Shown here piece by piece: positions 55,816 to 64,000 of a stretch of 64,000 nucleotides of DNA (positions are counted from its first letter, which is position 1; each line of letters starts with the position of its first letter). Both the position numbers and the translations under genes were made by a program. The DNA is from Zychaea mexicana (taxonomy: Eukaryota > Mucoromycota > Mucoromycetes > Mucorales > Lichtheimiaceae). Location of the stretch: assembly GCF_025766255.1 (NCBI RefSeq), contig NW_026516842.1:1-64000 (forward strand), in the 5' to 3' direction. The notes beneath the pieces are model-generated. The model did no database searches. It was not told the DNA's origin and was given only the letters and a program-made list of their open reading frames with translations.

Positions 55816-56834
55816 ATGAGTCCCAACAACACTAACAGCAACAGCAATGATACCGAACCTATCAACAGCGGCCGAGGAAAGAGTTTCTCAGCAGCAGAAG
55901 ATAAACAGCTATGTAACGCATGGCTGAATACAAGTATGTGTCCTGTCACAGGCGTTGAATTGAAAGGAGAGGCATTTTGGATTGCTATCCACAAAAGTTT
56001 TTTGGAACACATGAAGGAGAGCGCAAAACTCGTGCTGGAAAGCACTGGATATGAAGCTCACATAATTGAACATACTGTAAAGTCGATTAAGGATCGTTGG
56101 ACCTATATCCACCATAAAGTTTCCAAGTATATTGGCTGCGTTGCTCAAGTGGCACAAATATCACTGACGAGGTGATTATCATAGCGTATATGCTGATATA
56201 GCTTTCATGGTAAACATGATCCTATCACCACAGTTATTTATATCAATGCAAATAAACCCTTATGAAGGTGGAAGCTGCCAAAGTACTGTTCAAGAGATAT
56301 TACAAGCAAAGCTGGAATCTAAGCCATTACTATGCTCTCCTCAAGAATGAGCCAAAGTGGATGGATCTTGAGAAGAAGAAGAAGGATGAGGAAGGGTCAA
56401 CGGCTAGGGCCAACGACGCAAAGAAGGGGGCCGTGAATCAAGGCTCGAGTGAGCGACCCATCATGCGCAAACAAGCAAAAGCGCAACGTGGCGAGAAGCG
56501 TCAACTCGAAGAAGATGAGTCCGAGTTGGTCACCATTGAACACGACCAACTCGAGTGGACGCGGAAACGCGTTTCTTTGATGCAACGCTAATCAGACATC
56601 ATCATCATGAACATGAACATAAGTGACATGGACGAGGACTCTGCGGAATACTTCCATATAATGAAGAAAAGGGTCCTCAAGGCTTTGAAGGAGGAAGAAA
56701 AAGCTACTGAACAAGGCAGTGTGACCGAACTGGATGCCGCAGCTGTCATAGAAGAAGAGAGTGTAGAGGATGAAGAAGGAGAAGAAGAGGAAGAAAGTAG
56801 AGAAGATGGGAATGACGAACATGTAAGCAATTAA
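55816..56834 (+). pseudogene. PIF/Harbinger Myb-like protein 3
   Basis: Starts MSPNNTNSNSND with a Myb/SANT domain (GKSFSAAEDKQLCNAWLN, GEAFWIAIHKSFLEHM, SIKDRWTYIHHKVSKYIGC). Intron begins near 56173 (GTGATT) and ends before GTGGAAGC at about 56265. The second exon has WNLSHYYALLKNEPKW and a long charged tail. One in-frame TAA at 56589-56591, after which the same frame continues to 56834 with an acidic end. Confidence 0.85.
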
Positions 56835-56851
56835 AATTAAGCGATCAATGT

Positions 56852-58105
56852 TTATTCTGAGCTCTCTCTATGACGGCTCCATAGATGATCGATCAAATCT
56901 TCGCTCAACTGTGCATGAACTTGACTAACTCTAATGTCTAGATGCCGTTGGATGAACTCTTCTAAAGTTTGTTGATCGCGATTGATCTGTGGTGTCGTTG
57001 GATCGTGGTATTGGAATCGGCTATTATCTGTATTAATCTGCAATGATAGCTTGTACCTAGCACGCTCATCCTCCACGATCATAATATGCAAGATATTACA
57101 CGAAGTCATGACGTTATGAATATCTTCACGTTTCCATAATCTTACAGGTTGTTGGATTATACCGAAGCATGACTGCAATGCACCAAAAGCACACTCGACA
57201 ACCTTGCAATATGCTTCTTGCTTTCTTTTGAATAACTACATAGAAAATAGGTTTTAATAAAAGCATAGTGCAATCATATTTCAGTACCTGTTCTTTTGGT
57301 GCTATAGGTTCGCCAGGAATCGATTGTATTAAAGTTGCCCATTTTAGATAAATTCCGTCAGTGAGATAGTATCCTTTGTTATATATGTGGTCACTAATAG
57401 TAAACTCGACGGGTAATGTACGACCAGCAGTAAGATCAGCAAACAAATGTAAATGATGTAGCACATTGATATCATTGAGGGAACTAGTGAGCCCAAAGAA
57501 TGCGTGCCAGATCTATAAGTCACAGGATGTCACTGCCTCAAGAATAATTGTGGCCTTTTTTTCTTTTCCTTGGTACTGGCCCCTCCAAGCAGTAGGACAA
57601 TTCTTCCATTCGACGTGCATGCAATTAAGAGACCCAAGCATGCCCGGAAAGTTGTGCTTTTCAACAAAAGCTAATACCCTCTTGGTATCTTCTGCATTGG
57701 ACACACAAAGATAATCGTCACCAAAAGCCTTGATTACTGCCGAGCAAAAACGCTTTAAACACTCTAAAGCAGTGCTTTCACCTATCCGAAGATATTCCTC
57801 GACTACCTTGGCACTGTCTCTGTAAGCAAGTTGTCTCATCGCAGCAGATACTTTTTGCAACGTCAAATAGCCCAGTTTTAATGCAACATCATACTTTTGT
57901 TCGAAGTAATTGTCATGCTGTTTTACGCCTTCTACTATATGTAAAAAAAGATCACATTCCATACGGTAGACGCGCCAAAAGTCTTTATCGTCATATACGG
58001 AATCTTCAGCAAAGTAGTCCTTGTATAGATGATCTGCGCCAGCTACATGGTCGTGTTCCTTTGCTTTGCACCCAGGAACAGACCTGTTTTCGCTGCCACC
58101 ATCAT
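56852..58105 (-). pseudogene. PIF/Harbinger transposase 3, catalytic Asp lost
   Basis: Reading down from 58105: DHLYKDYFAEDSVYDDKDF, RQLAYRDSAKVVEEYLRIGEST, GSLNCMHVEWKNCP (family GSLDCMH, so the first catalytic Asp is Asn), ILEAVTSCDL then TAG at 57511-57513 where Trp is expected (IWHAFFG), LNDINVL (second Asp), YYLTDGIYLKWATL, an intron at about 57288-57220, and VECAFGALQ with the Glu. Ends at 56852. The Asp-to-Asn and Trp-to-stop changes are both G-to-A following T. Confidence 0.88.
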
Positions 58106-58129
58106 GTCTTCCCCTCAAGACGGGCAAAA

Positions 58130-58610
58130 AGGTATACATGGATACGTGCCACTACCACTATCTTGTCGAGTATTACCAATCGATGTTTCCAGACATGAAT
58201 TTTGTGTCACTCGCCAGCACTAGTGGTAATCAGGTCAGTGATCACCTCTACAAATTTGCAAAAGTCGATCTCCTGGGCCAAACATTCATTTCCGAAATGT
58301 CTCGCCACATAAACACCAGCACCTATGTCCGAGTCATTTGCCCAAGTACTCAGTTTCATACTGAAGCGATCGTTCGTCCTGGGTGCATTTAATATTTCTT
58401 TGTCCACAACCTGCACAATCCCACCGACGGTAATTTCTGCCAATTCGTTTTTGCTTTTGTTGAGTACCTACAACCAATTACGCAAGTCTTTGAGTCGTTT
58501 AGGATGCTACGTATGGACGTCTACTACTTAGAAATCGAACCATATAAGTGGCAGTGTGTCATTCCTTTGGGGAGGCTCCATTCCAGTGTTGTTGTTACCC
58601 CTATTCAAAT
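58130..58610 (+). pseudogene. Tnp2-type transposase, C-terminal fragment
   Basis: Readable in order: YMDTCHYHYLVEYYQSMFPD, SDHLYKFAKVDLLGQTF, a stop near 58390, then YFFVHNLHNPTDGNF and FVFAFVEYLQPI, and YYLEIEPYKWQCVIPLGRL. The FFVH, FAFV and IPL.R pattern matches the C-terminal domain of Tnp2/CACTA transposases (compare VRFFFCHEHDG at about 47665). Abuts PIF element 3. No CACTA ends found. Confidence 0.55.
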
Positions 58611-59032
58611 AAACAATAGCTGTGCTCTTACATATTTACCATATAAAATAAAAGTAATCTACTCTTAAAAGCAAAATACCTCAGGTCAGGTCTTTTTATT
58701 TTTTGGCTTCACGCTGCTGTAGTTGTAATAAAGAATAAAATAAAAAACAAGTTTTGAATTATAGAAATCGCTTCAGATTTAAAAAGCATTTTGACTTATA
58801 GATGGTCAAATAAATAAAAATGTTGAAGAATTTCATTTAGTAATTGGCAAAAAAAAATAAAAAAGGTGAAAAAAGCAAAGTGGTGGAGACAAGCATAGTG
58901 GCATTAAAAGTCTCAGAGTGGGAAGAAGCACAGCAGTCCAGGTGGTGTAAAAAAGGGGTCATCCCAGATTGTTTTAGGGGAGAAGGATTTTAGTAGGGGA
59001 GCCAATTTTAATTTATTTGCTGCATCACGGCT
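58611..59032. other. AT-rich spacer
   Basis: No gene or RNA recognised. A short gagca-type match at 58623-58627 is too weak to call a TIR. Confidence 0.4.
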
Positions 59033-59145
59033 CTGAAAGCGTACTGAAAGCGCTCTGAAAGTAAATTCTCACTGAAAGCACACTGAAAGCACATTGAAAG
59101 AAAAATTTCAGAGCATACTGAAAGCACTCTGAAATCGGGTTTTAA
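59033..59145. repeat. Short tandem array, about 11-bp units
   Basis: About ten copies of ctgaaagcnct/ca spaced mostly 11 bp apart, with two longer gaps. Could be a dispersed protein-binding array or a subterminal region of an element. Confidence 0.75.
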
Positions 59146-60060
59146 CTCTAGTGCTCGTCAACAATAGGTACAACCACACATGTGTCTTTATAATCTGTAA
59201 GAACTGACACGTGTGGTGTTTGGAAAAGGACAAAAGGTAGTATATAAAAAGGGGAAAAGGTAGAAAGGGTTCAGAAGAATAGGGTTGATATGCGGTAAAA
59301 TACAAATAGACAGAACTCAGAAAATAAAAAGGAATCAGGGGTATGATGAACGCGAAATACAAATACACAGATACACGATTACAATAACGGCAAGTTCCAC
59401 TTCCGATGTCAATTGTCAATCTACGAATATATATCTGAAAACGCTTAATCTTTATTTTATCATGGGGGTTAATCCCCTTTTATACACCTTGTCAACTGGG
59501 CGCGCTTGGCCGAGAGCGACGCCAGGCACAGAGGACAACGATCTCTATCAGATAGTTTGGACGGAGTAGAAGACGGAAAAATAGGGAAATGGATATAGCA
59601 ATGTCTATACGACGGATAGAAACATAAGAGAGGGAGTACGACGGAAAATAAGAGGGGCCATGAATTACAGGGTCATGGTAACAAGGTGAGGGTAACGAGG
59701 GAAAAAGGACAACGGAGAATAATATAAACTGCGCAGGGCAGGTAGCATGAGTATGTGAGAGAGTATAATACGGAAAATAAGGATGGATAGAAATATAAGG
59801 GACGGGTCCCGTTAAAAGAAGCATAAAGAAGAAATAATATTCGGCGCCTATGGCCGGCACGATTTAGAGTTGAAGGAACGTAAAATGACGCGAGAGGAAA
59901 TGACAGAATTATTTTCAGAAAAAGAGCTAAGGGAAATAAGAAAAATAAAGGGAACTGACAGAAAGGGAAAAAGAAGTATGATAATCCCCGGATAGGGGGT
60001 GCGAGAAGAATTGTGGGGAGTTAGGGGGGGAAACCTGTGGATCGGATGACCATCGCCGGC
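59146..60060. other. Purine-rich region without supported gene
   Basis: TATA-like tatataaaaagggg at about 59241 and a hairpin ggggttaatcccc at 59465-59477. From 59570 to 60010 the plus strand is strongly purine-rich with gacggaaaata-type repeats. Open frames on the minus strand are Ser/Pro/Phe-rich products of this bias and are not supported. Confidence 0.45.
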
Positions 60061-60155
60061 AGAAAGATCCACCACCGAAATCGCCCATAATTGGCCGAAG
60101 CCAGAATTCGTTCGTCGTGAATGAATGAGGCTGGAAAGCCCCACACACTTCGTGT
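60061..60155 (+). repeat. tRNA-upstream repeat block (copy 2, intact)
   Basis: Matches 9292-9320 plus 9882-9945: ccaccgaaatcgccc, gccagaattcgttcgtcg, atgaatgaggc, cacacttcgtgt. Ends 11 nt before tRNA-Thr. Confidence 0.85.
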
Positions 60156-60166
60156 TAGGACATCTC

Positions 60167-60238
60167 GCCTTCTTGGCTCAGTTGGCAGAGCGTCTGCCTA
60201 GTAAGCAGAAGGTCAACAGTTCGATTCTGTTAGAAGGC
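60167..60238 (+). tRNA. tRNA-Thr (AGT)
   Basis: Cloverleaf: acceptor GCCTTCT/AGAAGGC, D arm GCTCAGTTGGCAGAGC, anticodon stem TCTGC/GCAGA with loop CTAGTAA (anticodon AGT), T arm AACAG-TTCGATT-CTGTT. 72 nt, no intron. Followed by a T-rich run (60260-60268) suitable for Pol III termination. Confidence 0.95.
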
Positions 60239-60290
60239 ATATATCAGTCAAAAGACTATTTTTTTTTGCTGTCTTAGCTATATTTTCCAT

Positions 60291-60420
60291 GTATCGAATC
60301 TTTTTGGCGGAGATATCGTAGCTAGGGGATAAGAGAATAGGGATAGAAAAGAGTATGTAGATAATTGATTGATATCCTTATGTACGATTATTGAAGGTAT
60401 TTATACCTTTTGAACAACTT
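60291..60420 (-). repeat. Solo-LTR-like repeat, copy 4
   Basis: tatcgaatctttttggcgga, then tcgtagctagggg and ggtatttatacc, in the same order as the copies at 10061 and 19935. Begins about 53 nt downstream of tRNA-Thr. Confidence 0.6.
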
Positions 60421-60982
60421 AAAAGAACTAATAACATATACAATAACGATATTACTAATACGATTACAAATCTGATGAAGGTCGATGAATAATCATGGGA
60501 GGAGTTGAGGGGATTGGTGCTGCAAGGTTTCTGAAGAAGTGTTATTGTGATTGGTGTGGTAACTTCTTGTAAGTGCAAAGGATAGAAAAAGGTACACAGA
60601 CAATGTATACTATTGGTCCATGAATCTCAGAAGTATAACAATATCTATAATATTGTTATAAATAACAAGATTATGATATCTTATTATACTATCAAGCGTT
60701 CAAATAAAAATCTAACTTCGTTGATTTTTAAATGAACTAGGCGTCGTCATTCCTCCTAGCCTAGTTTTTCCCAAACATAATGGTTGAGAGCAATCCTAGG
60801 GGTTGAGAATTTTATAGGGTTTAAGAAATTATTTTTTAAACAAAAAATTAATTTCACTATTTTTTATAATCTTTTTTAAAATTATATGATCTATAATTTT
60901 TTATTTATTTATTATTTTATTAAAAACATAATCTAAGGTTTATCTTCCTCATTGGTTCATGCTTCAGGCCGAAATATGCTGC
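60421..60982. other. Spacer with small AT-rich element
   Basis: Hairpin aactaggcg..cctagcctagtt type pairing near 60733-60765. From about 60795 (ggggttgagaattttatag) to 60945 the sequence is AT-rich and resembles the inner end of the AT-rich PIF-like family. No gene. Confidence 0.4.
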
Positions 60983-61105
60983 AACACATGTGTCGTAGTG
61001 TCGAGTTGCTTTTTGGTAGGTGGATCCGTAGCTAATGAGAAAGGATAGGAACAAAGGGTAATTAGAGAGTAGAGGGTTGTTAAAAGATACGTTTTATTAC
61101 TTGTG
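60983..61105 (-). repeat. Solo-LTR-like repeat, copy 5
   Basis: gtgtcgagttgctttttggt, then gtagctaatgagaaagg and ggaacaaaggg as in copy 3. Confidence 0.6.
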
Positions 61106-61109
61106 ACCA

Positions 61110-61517
61110 CGTGGCTAGGGATCCGCATGGTTCAGTTCAGTTCGGTTCTTGAAGGGAACTAAACCGAACCATCTAAAGCAAGAACCGAACTGACTAGAAC
61201 CGATGAGAACCGTAGAACCAAAGAATCTAACTGAAGAACCGAACCCATCATGTATATTAAAAAGGCAAAATTTGGTATCTTTAAAATGAAAGCTGATGTG
61301 TGTGTTTAAATGTTACGGTATACTTGAATACTGTAATAAAAAAGGATACTTTATTGGTTGTCGTTCCTAACCCAATCGTGGTTGCCTCCATTCCGTCCTC
61401 AGATATGGTTGGTTAACGCTCTTCTAGCCGCGCTTTTATTCTCAGATAAACAATAAAAAGAAAATTCATTCTACAATCTAGTACTTTAGTTCTTTCTAAG
61501 CCGCGCATTCGTGGTAA
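61110..61517. other. GGTTC-motif region and DIRS upstream sequence
   Basis: 61128-61245 is dense in ggttc/gaacc motifs in both orientations, like subterminal regions of hAT-type elements. The remainder up to 61517 is probably the 5' region of the DIRS-like element; its terminal repeat is not identified. Confidence 0.4.
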
Positions 61518-62336
61518 ATGAGTTCAAATGAAGAAACCTACGCACAAAGACTCCAAGTACTTGAAGAATTGGAGCAACGCCTTCGCACAAAACTCGAGGA
61601 ACGCGACTGAGGAGACAGACCAGAGCTGCCCATCGACATTAGAAGTGAACTCGACGACTCGACCCAACTTGACTTAGACGACAATTTCAAGATTTTCAAG
61701 AGAGACCTCATTAAGTATGACGGCGATAAATGGACCCGATCAGGTGCTGTCAACAAAGTATTTGTCCACGAACTCAAAAAAGCGACGTTGGACGCCAATC
61801 AAACAATCAATGGCAAGTACAAGGACGCAGACCGGATGCGAAACGCGGCTCGAGCTGCAACAGAGATCTTTGACAACTTGCAACAACTTATCGAGCGAGG
61901 TGGTAGCGACAACGATGAACAAGACCTTAGGCAGATCATGGAAAAAGCTAGACGACTTGCAGTTTATGGTTTCGCGACAGGAAAACAGCAAGAGCGAGAG
62001 GCAAGAACAACAGTTTCAAAAGCCCTCAAATTACCAGCGAGTGTCCGATATATGGAGGAAGAAGACGAAGCAGGCAAAGACCTGGCGTTCAGCCAAGACA
62101 TGGTGCAAAAAATTGAACAAGCCAGATACAATCAACAAATTATCAGAGCAGCCATCAACAGAAACCGCAATGGATATAACGGATATAACAATGGTGGAGG
62201 CCGAGGCCGGGGCCGCAGATTCAACAACTTCGGCAGGGGTGGCTACAAGTCCAGCTCTTTTTTTGGCAGACCGAAACCCAACAACAACTACAGCCAAAAC
62301 AACACCAATCAGACCAATCCCAATCCCAGACAGTAG
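61518..62336 (+). pseudogene. DIRS-like element ORF1 (Gag-like)
   Basis: ATG at 61518 (MSSNEETYAQRLQVLEELEQ). An in-frame TGA at 61608-61610 follows EERD, where Arg (CGA) or Trp would fit, after which the same frame continues to 62336. Helical core with NKVFVHELKKATLDANQTIN and IFDNLQQLIERG. The C-terminus is Gly/Arg/Asn-rich (GGGRGRGRRFNNFGRGG), suited to RNA binding. Directly followed by the RT frame, -1 relative. Confidence 0.75.
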
Positions 62337-64000
62337 TGCCGCCGTTGACGGAACAACACTACACAATTCCCCCCGATGGTATTCCACCGGGGGCGCGCCT
62401 ATTATATTTTGCCGATCAATGGAAGAAGATAACGAACCATCCATGGCCTTTGTCTATCGTCCAAGAGGGCTACAAAATTCAATTTCAAACGCAACCACAA
62501 CCATGGTTTTCCAAGAGGGTGACACAGGATGCGGCAGCACAGACCAGGATCGACCAGGCCGTGGCACAGTTTCAAGTAGCACAAGTGATAGAGAGATCAC
62601 CTACCCAAGACCGCCGGTTTTTGTCGACATTGTTTACTATCCAAGAACCTACGAAGATTCGACCGATTTTCGATGGCCGCAAGATAAACCGATTCATCCA
62701 GTATCAGAAATTTCGGATGGAAGGTTTGCCAGCCCTACGGGATTTGATCGAAGCCAAGGATTTTATCTGCAAAATCGATATGAGAGATGCGTACACGGTG
62801 GTTCCGATCCACCCTGATTCGCGAGACTTTTTGACATTCGAGACCAAAGATGGTGTAGTGATGCGGTACAGGTCGCTCCCCTTTGGGGCAAGCATGGCGC
62901 CACGAGTGTGGTCGAAACTACTTCGATATGCCCTAGAACCACTCAGACGCCAGGGGATGCGCTTTTGCTACTACATCGACGACGTGTGTCTATTGAATCA
63001 ATCGGCAACCAGCTTGAAACAAGATTGCGAGAAAATGATCAACCATCTCACGTCCTTGGGTTTCATCATCAACCACAAGAAGAGCGACCTCAAACCGAAA
63101 CAAGTACAAGAATTCTTGGGTTTTCAATTCAACACGATCACGGGACTTATCCAAGTGCCAACACACAAACTGAACAAGCTGGTGCGACGCATCAAGCAAG
63201 CCAAAAACCAAGTGTTCTTGTGCCGATGGATCGCCGGATTACTTGGTAAGATGACAGCGATGATTCCAGCAATTGCCGATGCCCTACTCCATATACGACA
63301 CATACAGCGTGCATTGACCACAACATTGCAACAGACACGACAAGGGTGGGAGGCTCCATGCCAATTAACCACACTGGCAATACAGGATTTGAATTGGTGG
63401 CTCACCCTCGCAGAGAGCCGGAATGGCTTACCTATCCATCGACCACCACCAGAATTACCAGCAGTAACCATCCATACAGATGCGGCGGCGTCTGGGTGGG
63501 GAATAGCATCCGAATTAGGCGAATTCGCAGGATATTGGCGCACTGACGAAGAATCCGAATCGATAAATGTTCGAGAACTAGCAACGATCAAGATAGCGTT
63601 GGAGATCTATGCAAAACGGTTTGCAAACTCAACAATACACATCTACACCGACAACATAACAGCGCTAAGATATGCAAGCAAGGCAGGCGGTACGGCATCC
63701 ATATCACTGCAGCAACTCGCCTTAGACATTCAAGATATATGTCTCGATTACAACCTCACAGTCAGATTCTCTCATATTGCGGGCGTCAAGAACGTGGCGG
63801 CGGATCGGCTCAGCAGACAGCGCAAACCGATTTACGAATGGACGTTGCCGTACAGCAAATTCTACAAGATTCTACAGCAATGGGGACCGCTAACGATCGA
63901 CGCTTTTGCAGGGAGGCACAACAATCGACTTCCGACGTATTGGGCGAGGCAACCGGATGGCAATCAAGCAGCAGTAGACGCTTTCCAACAACCATGGCTG
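62189..64000 (+). CDS. pol: DIRS-like Pol: reverse transcriptase, RNase H, methyltransferase-like domain (partial)
   Basis: Open from 62189 to the window end without a stop, overlapping ORF1 by about 147 nt in the -1 frame and lacking an early ATG, so frameshifting is likely. Reverse transcriptase: RPIFDGRKINRFI, KIDMRDAYTVVPI (first Asp), SLPFGASMAPRVW, CYYIDDVCLL (about 62966) and LGFIINHKKSDL. RNase H: IHTDAAASGWG, ESINVRELATIK, YTDNITAL and VKNVAADRLSR. Then TIDAFAGRHNNRLPTYW, the DAFA.xxN motif seen in the methyltransferase-like region of DIRS-type elements. The expected tyrosine recombinase would lie beyond 64000. Frame undamaged, unlike its neighbours. Confidence 0.9.

Larger units (their letters stand above)
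55607..58110. mobile_element. PIF/Harbinger transposon 3 (right end lost)
   Basis: Left TIR gagcatccctagtagtgg preceded by TAA (55604-55606). Contains a Myb-like gene (plus) and a transposase gene (minus). The transposase N-terminus runs into a Tnp2-like fragment near 58110, and no convincing right TIR follows. Confidence 0.8.

Noticed and set aside
58616..58630. Right TIR of PIF element 3
   Set aside because: Only gagca matches and the flanking triplet is TTA, not TAA; a Tnp2-like fragment lies between.
61717..62817. 366-residue open frame overlapping DIRS Gag and RT
   Set aside because: It lies in the third frame across two genes with clear domain motifs and is rich in Thr/Ser/Asn from out-of-frame reading.

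Overview
The window reads as a deeply repetitive, transposon-packed stretch of a eukaryotic genome, most likely an early-diverging filamentous fungus (Mucoromycota type). Reasons: short GT..AG introns of about 50-135 bp; two nuclear-type tRNA genes; and a mix of PIF/Harbinger, Helitron, Ginger-like, CACTA (Tnp2), Mutator-like, hAT, Ty3, LINE and DIRS elements whose protein styles resemble those of that phylum. The species cannot be fixed from sequence alone. I see no ordinary host protein gene. Apart from the two tRNA genes, every coding signal I can interpret belongs to a mobile element.

Layout. 1-1992: near-perfect long inverted repeat around tandem repeats. 2644-5860: Ginger-like integrase transposon. 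6323-8005: unclassified transposon with roughly 100-bp terminal inverted repeats (TIRs). 8453-8925: foldback repeat. 9292-10030: repeat block plus tRNA-Val, the block split by an AT-rich element. 10129-10566: MITE. 10732-18629: Helitron gene whose second intron carries a complete PIF/Harbinger element (11051-13773). 20099-34345: a nest in which a PIF remnant holds an AT-rich PIF-like transposon, which holds a LINE (20561-33315, 13-bp target duplication), which holds a Ty3 element (24716-31866) and a small AT-rich element (31951-32269). 35795-37379: hAT-type element with an internal foldback. 37502-39141: unknown element split by an AT-rich PIF-like copy. 40340-44445: Mutator-like transposase split by a second PIF/Harbinger (41407-44158). 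44578-51270: complete CACTA element with three intron-bearing genes. 51780-54950: decayed Ty3 element, minus strand, split by another AT-rich element. 55607-58110: third PIF/Harbinger, abutting a Tnp2 fragment. 60061-60238: second copy of the repeat block plus tRNA-Thr. 61518-64000: start of a DIRS-like element that runs off the window.

Several insertions can be proved internally. Removing the inserted DNA and one target copy restores an uninterrupted reading frame or a known uninterrupted sequence: LINE in the AT-rich transposase gene, AT-rich elements in LINE ORF2 and in Ty3 pol, PIF in a Helitron intron.

Nearly all the element genes are otherwise long and open but broken by single in-frame stops. 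Where the family residue is recognisable the stop usually replaces Trp (TGG to TAG) or plausibly Gln (CAA/CAG to TAA/TAG), the pattern expected from C-to-T change in a CpA context. The other notable results are tRNA genes with a shared block ending 11-12 bp upstream and LTR-like repeats downstream, and an insertion of about 97 residues in the reverse transcriptase fingers of both Ty3 elements.
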